DNA of 64,000 nucleotides from Pseudomonas helmanticensis (GTDB lineage: Bacteria > Pseudomonadota > Gammaproteobacteria > Pseudomonadales > Pseudomonadaceae), in contig NZ_FXUY01000001.1 in the NCBI RefSeq assembly GCF_900182985.1, positions 4,154,001 through 4,218,000 of the forward strand. Direction: 5' to 3'. Of this stretch, positions 17,215 to 25,163 are shown one piece after another; positions within the stretch are counted from its first letter, which is position 1; the number at the start of each line of letters is the position of its first letter. The notes beneath the pieces are model-generated. The model was not told the origin of the DNA. It made no database searches and saw nothing but the letters and a program-made list of their open reading frames with translations. Position numbers and translations under genes: made by a program.

Positions 17215-18285
17215 TCATCGCTGAGTCACCTCACGCACAGACTTCGCCGAGCTGGCGGTATCAATCCGCGCCTCCACCGACATGCCCACCCGCAACCGCT
17301 CAGCCAACGGCTGACCCGGTTCGAGCATGATCTTCACCGGAATGCGCTGCACCACCTTGGTGAAGTTGCCCGTGGCGTTATCCGGTTTTACTGCCGCGAA
17401 CGTCACGCCAGTAGCCGGGGCGATGCTTTCCACCCGGCCGTTCAAAGCCTCGCCACCGAGGCTGTCGACACGCACTTGCACTTGCTGCCCCGGCTTTACA
17501 TCAGTCAGTTGCGTCTCCTGAAAATTGGCTACGACGTACGCCTGCTTCAGCGGCACCACCGCCAGCAGCTTGCTGCCCGGTGTGACATAAGCGCCGACGC
17601 GCACGGCGCGCTCACCGATCATGCCGTCCTGCGGCGCAGTGATGCGCGTGTAGGAAAGCTCGAAACTGGCGATTTCCAGCGCAGCCTGTGCGTGTTTCAA
17701 ACTGCCCTCTGCGGCATCCCGCTGGGCCGTAAGGATGTCGACCTGTTTGCGCTCCGCCGCCAGTTTTGCGCTCGCCGTGTCGAGGTGCGCAGTGGCCTGA
17801 TCGATACGCGTACGTGCCTGCTGCGCGTTCTGCACGGTGCCGGCACCGACGCCGGCCAAATGGTTGTAGCGATTCAATTCCTGCTGGGCGAAGGCCATTT
17901 CTGCCTTGGCCGATACCACTGATGCCTGCGCCTGGGCGATCACCGATGTCTGGCGCTCCAGTGTCGCCCTGGCGTTGTGCAATTGTGCCCGCGCGACCAG
18001 CGTTTGCGCATCGGCTGCTTCGGCGGATGCACGCAAATCGCGATCATCGATCAGCGCCAGCAACTGCCCGGCCTTCACTTGCTGGTTGTCCTCCACCAGC
18101 ACTTCCTTGATGAAACCGGCCACGCGCGGCACCACCAAGGTGTAGTCGGCAGAAACGTAGGCATCGTTGGTGCCTTGTTGCGTACGTTTGCCAAACAGGC
18201 CGGGCATGGCCAGATACACCAGCACTCCGACAGCCAGCGCGGTCGCTACGGCCACCGCGAGTTTTTGCTTTGCTTGAGTCGTCAT
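17215..18285 (-). CDS. EmrA-like HlyD family periplasmic adaptor
   Basis: 356 residues. One N-terminal membrane anchor (AVAVATALAVGVLVYLAM, about 9-28), then NDAYVSADYTLVVPRVAGFIKEVLVEDNQQVKAGQLLALID, the lipoyl half typical of EmrA, a long alpha hairpin, and ITAPQDGMIGERAVRVGAYVTPGSKL, the second half, with a beta-barrel end. AGAAGG precedes the ATG. It links the MFS pump (25 nt upstream) to the outer-membrane factor (4-nt overlap downstream), forming an EmrAB-TolC-like multidrug exporter. Substrate not predictable. Confidence 0.92.
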   Translation of the reverse strand: MTTQAKQKLAVAVATALAVGVLVYLAMPGLFGKRTQQGTNDAYVSADYTLVVPRVAGFIKEVLVEDNQQVKAGQLLALIDDRDLRASAEAADAQTLVARAQLHNARATLERQTSVIAQAQASVVSAKAEMAFAQQELNRYNHLAGVGAGTVQNAQQARTRIDQATAHLDTASAKLAAERKQVDILTAQRDAAEGSLKHAQAALEIASFELSYTRITAPQDGMIGERAVRVGAYVTPGSKLLAVVPLKQAYVVANFQETQLTDVKPGQQVQVRVDSLGGEALNGRVESIAPATGVTFAAVKPDNATGNFTKVVQRIPVKIMLEPGQPLAERLRVGMSVEARIDTASSAKSVREVTQR

Positions 18286-18310
18286 AAAAACCTTCTGTTC
18301 AGTGCAGCAA

Positions 18311-19849
18311 TCAGGTCGGTGCGCGCGGTGGAAAAATCCGCGTCGGCAGCCAGAAAATCAGCAGGATCAGCGCCACTGCGACGCCGGCCATGCACACATA
18401 GAGATCGGAAGAAGTCAGCACCACGGCCTGCTCGTGCAAGCGATGGGCAAGACCGGGATCGCTGCGCTCGGCCAGTGGTGAGTTGCCGAGGTTGTCGATC
18501 AGCATGGTCGAGTGAAAATGCACCCGCGCTGTGGTCAGCGCTTCAAGCACCCCGGTGGCAACCACCGCAGCCAGGCCTTTGACGGTGTTGAACCATGCCG
18601 AGGCGAACGGCCCGTCCATCGGAGTAATGCTGCCGGTCGAGAGCATCAGCAGCGGCAACACCGCCATCGGCTGACCGAAAATCTGCAGCCATTGCAGCGC
18701 GTAGAAATTTTCGCGGTTCCATTCTGCGGTCAGCAGCGAACCGCCCAGACAGGACAGCGCCAACATGCTCAAGCCAATCCCGAGAACCCAGCGGCAATCG
18801 ACCCAACGCAAATTGCACAGCGCGGCCACCAGCGGCAGCGCGAGCAACTGCGGCAACGCTGCGATCAACATGATTGGCGCGGTCTGAACCGGCCGATAGC
18901 CCTGCACTTGCGCCAGATAACTCGACGGAATCAACACCACCGCCTGCAACACCACCAGCACCCCGGCGAGGGTCAGCAACGCAAATGACAGATTGCGAAT
19001 ACCGAGCATCTGCAACTTGAAGAACGGGATCGGCTGCGACCACTCGTTGATCATGAAAGCCACCAGCAGCAGCGTGCCGGCGCCGAGCAGGCCGCAGATC
19101 AGGCTCGACTCGAACCAGTCGAGGCGATTGCCCTGCAACAGACCGATGACCAGCATGCAGATCGCCGGAAAGCCCAGCAGCAGTCCTTTCCAGTTGAATG
19201 ATTTGAGGCGTTCCAGCCGCAGCGGATCCTGCGGAATGCCGTAAGCCACCATCGCCATGGCGATCAGGCACGGCACCACGATTTGCCAGAAGGTCCATTG
19301 CCAGCCGACGTATTCGCCCCACATGCCCGCGAGCGGCGTACCCAACCCTGGGCCGAAGGTGGCGGTCAGCGCGTACCCGGCCAGGCCATATAGTTTGAAA
19401 TTCGGCGGCAGGAAGCGCAGGGCAACGGTCATCAGCATCGGCGGTAAGGCCCCACCGGCCAAGCCTTGCAAGGTGCGCATCAACAGCAGGCTTTCGTAGT
19501 TCGGCGCAAACGGGCAGAGCACGCCGAGCAAAGTGAACAGGCTGATTGCGCAGAGCGTGAAACGCCGCAGCGAGAAGGTCACCGAGCACCACGGCGCGAA
19601 GGCCATGGCGGCGACCGAAGTTGCCGCGTAACAGGCCACCAACCAGGTGCCCTCATCGTAGCCAATGCCCAGTGCGCCCCGAATATCGGCGAGGGCAACC
19701 TTGGTCACCATCTCGTTGAGGCCCGACACCAGCACTGCCAGCAATACGCCGACCAGACCGATGATGATCCGCGCCCCGAACACCGGTGGCGTGATCGCCT
19801 GCGCCGGGCTGGCCGCAGCGACAGGCGCCGGGACCGTCAGGGATGTCAT
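18311..19849 (-). CDS. EmrB/QacA-type MFS multidrug transporter (DHA2)
   Basis: 512 residues with about 14 hydrophobic segments, as expected for DHA2 drug:H+ antiporters. VSGLNEMVTKVALADIRGALG opens helix 1 and LIMRTLQGLAGGALPPMLM-like residues mark motif C/D regions (GYALTATFGPGLGTPLAGMWGEYVGW is the antiporter motif C). GGAG lies nine bases before the ATG. First gene of the operon, followed by the adaptor and the outer-membrane factor. No adjacent MarR/TetR regulator is encoded; the nearest regulator is the LysR gene upstream. Confidence 0.92.
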   Translation of the reverse strand: MTSLTVPAPVAAASPAQAITPPVFGARIIIGLVGVLLAVLVSGLNEMVTKVALADIRGALGIGYDEGTWLVACYAATSVAAMAFAPWCSVTFSLRRFTLCAISLFTLLGVLCPFAPNYESLLLMRTLQGLAGGALPPMLMTVALRFLPPNFKLYGLAGYALTATFGPGLGTPLAGMWGEYVGWQWTFWQIVVPCLIAMAMVAYGIPQDPLRLERLKSFNWKGLLLGFPAICMLVIGLLQGNRLDWFESSLICGLLGAGTLLLVAFMINEWSQPIPFFKLQMLGIRNLSFALLTLAGVLVVLQAVVLIPSSYLAQVQGYRPVQTAPIMLIAALPQLLALPLVAALCNLRWVDCRWVLGIGLSMLALSCLGGSLLTAEWNRENFYALQWLQIFGQPMAVLPLLMLSTGSITPMDGPFASAWFNTVKGLAAVVATGVLEALTTARVHFHSTMLIDNLGNSPLAERSDPGLAHRLHEQAVVLTSSDLYVCMAGVAVALILLIFWLPTRIFPPRAPT

Positions 19850-19955
19850 GAATACTTACTCCGGAGGGAAAAATACCGGGGCATCTTAGTAGGGCTTACA
19901 GCTTACGAAAATTGACTTATTGGCAGGTTATAAGTGCGCCAGACACAACTATTAA

Positions 19956-20052
19956 ACCTGTAGGAGTGAGCCTGCTCGCGATGGCGCCGTATCAGTCGAC
20001 CTATGCGTTGATTGACACACCGTCATCGCGAGCAGGCTCACTCCTACAGGGG
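19956..20052. repeat. REP pair upstream of the MFS operon
   Basis: CCTGTAGGAGTGAGCCTGCT on the left and its complement at the right end, each continuing as CGCGA, are separated by about 45 bp. It fills most of the space between the LysR gene's stop and the MFS promoter region. Confidence 0.8.
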
Positions 20053-20071
20053 ATTTTTGTTGAATTTCGGA

Positions 20072-20989
20072 TCAGGGCTGGGCAGCCAGCCAGGTTTCGT
20101 CGCAGCAGGTTTTCAGGGTTTCACGCAGCCAGCGGTGCGCCGGGTCTTTATCGAAACGCGGATGCCAGGCTTGAGTCAGCATCAGCGTCGGCAGCGGGAT
20201 CGGCAGGTCGAACGAGCGCAGTTTCAAGCCCAATCGGCGCACACTGAGCAGCGCCTCTTTGGGTACGGGCAGGATCAGATCAGAATCCGGCAACGCAAAC
20301 ATTGCCGCATGAAAGCTCGGCGCAATCACCGCCACCCGCCGCTCCAGGCCCAAGGCATTCAGCGCTGCGTCGATGGGGCCGCGAGCAATGCCACGGCGCG
20401 ACATGCTGATGTGGGAAAACCCGGCATAGCGCTCAGCGGTGATTTCGCCATCGAGCAGCGGATGGTCTTCGCGCACCAGGCCAACGAAGTGTGTGGAAAA
20501 CAGATTCTGCACCTTCACTTCCGGGCTCAGTGGGCGCGTATTGCTGACGCTCAGGTCGATGCGCCCTTCGCGCAGCGCTTCATCATCGCCATCACCTTCC
20601 GGGACGAAGCGCAGCTCGCAGTGCGGCGCCATCTGGTCAAGCGTATCGAATAGTTTGCCGCCATAAACGCCGACGAAAAAGTCATTGGCGCGGATGCTGA
20701 AACGCCGGCGCAAAGTGCCGAGGTCCACGGCGTCCGCCGAACGGAACAGCAGCGCGGCCTGCTCGACCACATCGCGTACCTGGTCGCGCAATTCCAGCGC
20801 TTTGGGGGTTGGCACCAGTCCACGACCAGCACGCACGAGGATCGGATCGCCGATGGCTTCGCGGATTCGCGTCAGTGTGCGGCTCATCGCGGCCGGACTG
20901 AGGTTCATCCGCCGCGCGGCGCCGACCACGCTGCCCTCGTCGAGCAAGGCGTCGAGGGCGACCAGAAGATTCATGTCCGGGAGTTGCAT
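20072..20989 (-). CDS. LysR-family transcriptional regulator
   Basis: 305 residues from the ATG at 20987-20989 (MQLPDMNLLVALDALLDEGS). The winged helix-turn-helix occupies about residues 5-62 (VVGAARRMNLSPAAMSRTLTRIREAIG), and the rest is a periplasmic-binding-protein-like effector domain (FSIRANDFFVGVYGG onward). An in-frame ATG at 21025 would add 12 residues without a better ribosome site. It lies downstream of, and on the same strand as, the ABC importer operon, and upstream of the MFS operon; its target is not evident. The sequence is of the NodD/NahR-like branch rather than CysB-like, so sulfur control cannot be assumed. Confidence 0.9.
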   Translation of the reverse strand: MQLPDMNLLVALDALLDEGSVVGAARRMNLSPAAMSRTLTRIREAIGDPILVRAGRGLVPTPKALELRDQVRDVVEQAALLFRSADAVDLGTLRRRFSIRANDFFVGVYGGKLFDTLDQMAPHCELRFVPEGDGDDEALREGRIDLSVSNTRPLSPEVKVQNLFSTHFVGLVREDHPLLDGEITAERYAGFSHISMSRRGIARGPIDAALNALGLERRVAVIAPSFHAAMFALPDSDLILPVPKEALLSVRRLGLKLRSFDLPIPLPTLMLTQAWHPRFDKDPAHRWLRETLKTCCDETWLAAQP

Positions 20990-21041
20990 GCTGAGCACTC
21001 GTGGCTGACCAGGATTGATCTGCACGCAATGCTAGCAGATC

Positions 21042-21117
21042 AAAAGATCGCAGCCTTCGGCAGCTCCTGCAGGGCAATGCATTCCAATGTAGGAGCTGCC
21101 GAAGGCTGCGATCTTTT
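21042..21117. repeat. REP pair (AGGAGCTGC / GATCGCAGC family)
   Basis: AAAAGATCGCAGCCTTCGGC with AGCTCCT on the left is mirrored by its complement on the right, with a 22-bp centre. Located between the ABC permease stop and the LysR gene; probably the 3' end of the importer transcript. Confidence 0.82.
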
Positions 21118-21122
21118 CAGGC

Positions 21123-21989
21123 TCAGCGCTGCATGCCCCAGCGTTTTACGGTCACCCGCTCCAGCGTGTCGAACACCAGGTTCTCCACCAGCAAACCGAT
21201 CAGGATCACCACCGCCAACCCGGCAAACACCTTGTCGGTGTACAGTTCGTTGCGGTTCTGGAAGATGTACCAGCCCAATCCGCCCTTGCCGCTGGTGGCG
21301 CCAAACACCAATTCCGCCGCGATCAGCGTACGCCAGGCAAACGCCCAGCCAATCTTCAGCCCGGCGAGAATCGATGGCAGCGCCGCCGGAATCAGGATGA
21401 ACAAGACAAAGCGCATGCCCTTCAAGCCATAGTTGCGCCCGGCCATGCGCAGGGTTTCAGACACGCCGAGAAAACCGGCATAGGTGTTCAGCGCCAGCGC
21501 CCAGAGCACCGAATGCACCAGTACAAAAATCAGGCTGTTCTGCCCCAGGCCAAACCACAACAAGGCCAAGGGTAGCAGGGCAATCGCCGGCAGCGGGTTG
21601 AACATCGACGTCAGTGTGCTCAACAGGTCTCGACCAAACTGCGTCGAGACCGCCAGCGTGGTCAGCGCAAACGCCAGAACGATGCCGATCAGATAGCCCT
21701 TGAGCAGCACCACCAGCGATATCCACACCTTGCCGAGCAACTCGCCGCTGAGCAGGCCGTCGTACAGCGCGTGACTGGTCTGCAGAAAACTTGGCAGCAG
21801 CAGGTCGTTGTTTTGCACCCGGGCGACGATTTCCCAGAGCACCGCGAGCAATATCAGAATCAGGCTTTTCCGCAGCCAACCCTGCTGCCACAGCCGCGTA
21901 CCGAGCGACAGTTCGCGCTCGACCGGCACTTCAGTCAACGGCTGCAAGACCGTTTCGAACTCTTCACGCACAGATGATGAATGGCTCAT
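21123..21989 (-). CDS. ABC transporter permease (SsuC/TauC-like)
   Basis: 288 residues with six to seven membrane segments. The cytoplasmic EAA loop is seen as FLGVSETLRMAGRNYGLKGM, followed by FVLFILIPAALPSILAGLKIGWAFAWRTLIAAEL, typical of the BPD_transp_1 family for sulfonate, nitrate or taurine uptake. TAGGAGG sits seven bases before the ATG. Last gene of the dioxygenase-SBP-ATPase-permease operon, 20 nt after the ATPase gene. Confidence 0.93.
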   Translation of the reverse strand: MSHSSSVREEFETVLQPLTEVPVERELSLGTRLWQQGWLRKSLILILLAVLWEIVARVQNNDLLLPSFLQTSHALYDGLLSGELLGKVWISLVVLLKGYLIGIVLAFALTTLAVSTQFGRDLLSTLTSMFNPLPAIALLPLALLWFGLGQNSLIFVLVHSVLWALALNTYAGFLGVSETLRMAGRNYGLKGMRFVLFILIPAALPSILAGLKIGWAFAWRTLIAAELVFGATSGKGGLGWYIFQNRNELYTDKVFAGLAVVILIGLLVENLVFDTLERVTVKRWGMQR

Positions 21990-22009
21990 CGGGTTTTCCT
22001 CCTAGCCGC

Positions 22010-22870
22010 TCAATAGGCGATGCGAATGTCGTTAAAGTCGTGCACTTGCTCGGTTTCCGGCGACTGGCCCTCATCGAACAGCAAACGATGAATACGCCGT
22101 GCCGACTCCTGAAACGCCACGCCGCCAAGACTCTGCAGATCGTATTGATGACTGTGTACTTCCGCCCTCACCCGCCCTGGATGTGGCGACAGCAACAGGA
22201 TGCGATTACCGACCACCAGCGCCTCTTCGATCGAGTGCGTGACGAACAGCAGGGTGAAGCGCACCTCCTCCCAGAGCAGCAGCAATTCTTCCTGCATCTT
22301 GCGTCGGGTCAGCGCGTCCAGCGCGGCAAACGGCTCGTCCATCAAGAGGATTTTCGGCTGCATCGCCAACGCCCGGGCAATCGCCACCCGCGCTTTCATA
22401 CCACCTGACAAGGTGTGCGGATAAGCATCGGCGAACGCCGCCAGCCCGACCTTTTCCAGATAGTGCAGCGCACGTTCTTCGGCTTCTTTTTTCTTCAGCG
22501 TTCGCGACGCCAGCAGCGGAAACATCACGTTCTGTTTGACGGTTTTCCACGGCGGCAGTTGATCGAATTCCTGAAACACCACGATCCGGTCCGGCCCCGG
22601 CGCATCGACGCGCTGGCCTTGCAGACGGATCTCGCCTTCGCACGGCGCGATAAATCCCGCGACAGCTTTTAACAAGGTGGACTTACCGCAGCCGGACGGG
22701 CCGAGCAGCACAAAACGATCCTGTCGGTCGACTTCAAAACTGACTTGATGGGTGGCCCGCACCACGCGTTGCGGGGTGCGGTATTCAAGGCTGACATGGT
22801 CGACGGCCAGCAGCGCTTCGGCGCTGACAATCGGCTTGCTGGCCGCGTGGCCTGGCAAAGGGGCGTTCAT
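22010..22870 (-). CDS. ABC transporter ATP-binding protein (SsuB/TauB-like)
   Basis: 286 residues from the ATG at 22868-22870, which has AGGGAG upstream and starts 5 nt after the binding-protein stop; a farther in-frame ATG (22924) would overlap that gene. Walker A GPSGCGKSTLL, signature LSGGMKARVAIARALA, Walker B ILLMDEPFAALD and H-loop FVTHSIEEAL are all intact. It powers the importer together with the permease downstream. Confidence 0.94.
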   Translation of the reverse strand: MNAPLPGHAASKPIVSAEALLAVDHVSLEYRTPQRVVRATHQVSFEVDRQDRFVLLGPSGCGKSTLLKAVAGFIAPCEGEIRLQGQRVDAPGPDRIVVFQEFDQLPPWKTVKQNVMFPLLASRTLKKKEAEERALHYLEKVGLAAFADAYPHTLSGGMKARVAIARALAMQPKILLMDEPFAALDALTRRKMQEELLLLWEEVRFTLLFVTHSIEEALVVGNRILLLSPHPGRVRAEVHSHQYDLQSLGGVAFQESARRIHRLLFDEGQSPETEQVHDFNDIRIAY

Positions 22871-22875
22871 TTCGG

Positions 22876-23901
22876 TCAGCTCCCTTGCAGCGGTTTGGCG
22901 TCCTGGAAGAAGTAATCCTTCCACGATTCAGGTTTGTTCTTGATCGCGCCGACGCGATAGAGGAATTCCGCCAGTGGATAGGTGTTCTTTGGCGTGACGC
23001 TGAATTCGAATTGCGGGTTATCGATGATTTTCAGCAGCGCTGCGCGGTCGATTTTCGCCTTGGTCACGCGGATGTAAGTATCGGCCGCTGCGCCCTTGTC
23101 GTTCTGCGCGAATTGCGCCGCTTCGGTCAGCGCTTCGACGAAGGCTTTGTAGGTTTTCGGGTTTTCATCGCGGAATTTTTCCGTGGCGAACAACACCGTT
23201 GGCGAGTTCGGACCGAGCACGTCATAGGAGTTGAGCACCACGTGCACATTAGGATTTTCCAGCGCCTGATCCTGGAACGGCGGGTTGGAAAAATGCCCGG
23301 TCAGCTCGGTGCCGCCAGCGATCAGTGCCGCCGTGGCGTCCGGGTGCGGGACGGCGATGGTGTACTTGTCGAGGCGATTGAATTCCTTGTCGCCCCACTG
23401 CTTGGCCGCCGCGTATTGCAGGAAGCGCGACTGCACCGAAACGCCCACCGCCGGCACCGCGATGCGATCTTTCTCGGTGAAGTCGGCAATGGTTTTCACC
23501 TTGGGATTGTTGCTCACCAGGTAGTAGGGAAAGTTGCCCAGCGAGGCGACGGCTTTGACATTCTGTTTGCCGTGGGTGCGATCCCAGATGGTCAGCAGCG
23601 GGCCGACACCGGCACCGGCGATGTCGATGGAACCGGAGAGCAGCGCATCATTGACTGCCGCGCCTCCCGAGAGCTGCGTCCAGTCGACCTTGATGTCGAT
23701 GCCTTCCTGCTTGCCGTACTTCTCGATCAGGCCCTGATCGCGCACCACATTGAGCAATAAATAAACGATGCCGAACTGCTCGGCGATGCGGATTTCACCT
23801 TCGGCGTGGGCCACGGTCGGCGCGACCAGGCTGCCGGCGACCAGGCTGAAACCCAGGCCGATGGCGGCGGCCAGCGGTGCAAATGGAAGACGTTTGGACA
23901 T
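22876..23901 (-). CDS. ABC transporter substrate-binding protein (sulfonate/taurine type)
   Basis: 341 residues with a Sec signal peptide ending at AHA (about residue 33). The mature protein has the NMT1/SsuA-like fold: IRIAEQFGIVYLLLNVVRDQGLIEKYG, then SGSIDIAGAGVGPLLTIWDR and the NPPFQDQAL ligand-loop region. GGAG precedes the ATG. It binds the substrate in the periplasm and delivers it to the permease. The linked TauD-like oxygenase suggests an organosulfur compound, but a non-sulfur ligand cannot be excluded. Confidence 0.9.
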   Translation of the reverse strand: MSKRLPFAPLAAAIGLGFSLVAGSLVAPTVAHAEGEIRIAEQFGIVYLLLNVVRDQGLIEKYGKQEGIDIKVDWTQLSGGAAVNDALLSGSIDIAGAGVGPLLTIWDRTHGKQNVKAVASLGNFPYYLVSNNPKVKTIADFTEKDRIAVPAVGVSVQSRFLQYAAAKQWGDKEFNRLDKYTIAVPHPDATAALIAGGTELTGHFSNPPFQDQALENPNVHVVLNSYDVLGPNSPTVLFATEKFRDENPKTYKAFVEALTEAAQFAQNDKGAAADTYIRVTKAKIDRAALLKIIDNPQFEFSVTPKNTYPLAEFLYRVGAIKNKPESWKDYFFQDAKPLQGS

Positions 23902-23919
23902 GATCGAATCTCCGGCAAA

Positions 23920-24816
23920 TCAGAAAGGCGCGTCGCCCTGAATGGTCGTGCGATACAGCTTGCGGCGCAGGTGCGCGGGGCAGCCGGCGGCAAGGTGGAT
24001 CAGCGAGCGGTTGTCCCAGAACACCAGGTCGTGGGGCTGCCACTGATGGCGGTAGATGTTTTGCGCCAACACGCTGTGGGCGTAGAGCTCGCTCAGCAGT
24101 TGTTGGCTTTCGTCTTCCGGCAGGCCGACGATGCGCGTGGTGAAACCTTCGCTGACAAACAGCGCCTTGCGGCCGTTTTCCGGGTGCGTGCGCACTACCG
24201 GGTGCACCACTTCGGCGACCTGCGCGAGTTGCTCGGGCGTCAGGGTCGGGCGCCAGTTGCCTTCGAATTTGGTTTCGCTGTAACGCGCCGTGTAGGAGTG
24301 CGCGGCGCTGCGGCCTTCGACCGCTTTGCGCAGCTCTGCGGGCAGGCTGTCCCAGGCTTTGTGCATGTCGGCGAACAAGGTGTCACCGCCCTCGGAAGGC
24401 AGCTCTTGCGCGTGCAGCATCGAGCCGAGACTTGGCAGCTCTTTATAGGAAAGGTCGGAGTGCCAGAATTTACCGGCATCGCCGAGGCCGATGTTCTGGC
24501 CGTTTTCGACGATGTTGGAAACGATGAGGATTTCCGGGTGATTGGCCAGCAGGAACTGCTTGAGCACATGGATCTGCAACACGCCGAAGCGACGGCTGAA
24601 GTCGATTTGCTGTTGCGGGGTGATTGGCTGATCACGGAACACCACCACGTGGTGATCGAGGTGCGCGCGGTGGATGCGCGCGAAGTCCTGATCATTGATC
24701 GGCCGTGTGAGGTCGAGGCCAATGATCTCGGCGCCAACGGCACCGCTGAACGGACGAATTTCGAAGGTTTGCGGCGCTGCGATCGCGGCGCTTGGGGTAG
24801 CAGTAGCTGCGGACAT
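23920..24816 (-). CDS. TauD/TfdA family 2-oxoglutarate-dependent dioxygenase
   Basis: 298 residues. The iron ligands are H119 and D121 (FWHSDLSY) with the distal H274 (IHLAAG), and R289 (LYRTTIQG) is placed to bind 2-oxoglutarate. All catalytic residues are present. Members hydroxylate taurine, alkyl sulfates, 2,4-D or related compounds, releasing sulfite or an aldehyde. First gene of the operon with a sulfonate-type ABC importer, GGGAG eight bases before the ATG. Sequence features are nearer the TfdA/general branch than true TauD in my reading, so the substrate is left open. Confidence 0.9.
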   Translation of the reverse strand: MSAATATPSAAIAAPQTFEIRPFSGAVGAEIIGLDLTRPINDQDFARIHRAHLDHHVVVFRDQPITPQQQIDFSRRFGVLQIHVLKQFLLANHPEILIVSNIVENGQNIGLGDAGKFWHSDLSYKELPSLGSMLHAQELPSEGGDTLFADMHKAWDSLPAELRKAVEGRSAAHSYTARYSETKFEGNWRPTLTPEQLAQVAEVVHPVVRTHPENGRKALFVSEGFTTRIVGLPEDESQQLLSELYAHSVLAQNIYRHQWQPHDLVFWDNRSLIHLAAGCPAHLRRKLYRTTIQGDAPF

Positions 24817-24941
24817 CTTTCAATCTCCCACGCACGGCGCGCTCACGGACGCGCTCGTCGATCAGACACTCACGCTGGATTGCGTGTCGGTTCAGGTCGT
24901 GCGGCGCGCCGATTGGTCGGCAGGTACGCAGGGGAATGACT

Positions 24942-24953
24942 TTATAGCTATAA
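24942..24953. promoter_or_regulatory. 12-bp palindrome, candidate operator
   Basis: TTATAGCTATAA is a perfect palindrome about 125 bp upstream of the dioxygenase start codon in an AT-rich patch. It could be part of a LysR-type (T-N11-A like) or sulfur-starvation site; no regulator can be assigned. Confidence 0.35.
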
Positions 24954-25062
24954 GAATCGTAAATTAAATACCGTTAATGAATAACGATATGGCGAATGGT
25001 GAGGAATGGACTGGATGGTGAGTGACGGTTTTTGTCACTTATTCACCCTTCGCGCATTCCCT

Positions 25063-25151
25063 TGTAGGAGCTGCGGCACGCTGCGATCTTTTGATTCTGC
25101 TGTCATAAATCAAAAGATCGCAGCCTCGTTTCACTCGACAGCTCCTACAGG
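25063..25151. repeat. REP pair downstream of lapC
   Basis: TGTAGGAGCTG and GCTGCGATCTTTTGAT on the left are mirrored by ATCAAAAGATCGCAGC and CAGCTCCTACA on the right. Same family as 21042-21117; it likely ends the lapEBC transcript. Confidence 0.8.
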
Positions 25152-25163
25152 GTTATTAGGGCA

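Larger units (their letters stand above)
24817..25163. promoter_or_regulatory. Intergenic region: dioxygenase operon promoter region and REP
   Basis: 347 bp without a gene. The left part must hold the promoter of the dioxygenase operon (minus strand) and is AT-rich at 24940-25000, with a TTATAGCTATAA palindrome at 24942-24953. The right part is a REP pair (25063-25151) behind lapC. No RNA gene is recognised. Confidence 0.6.
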
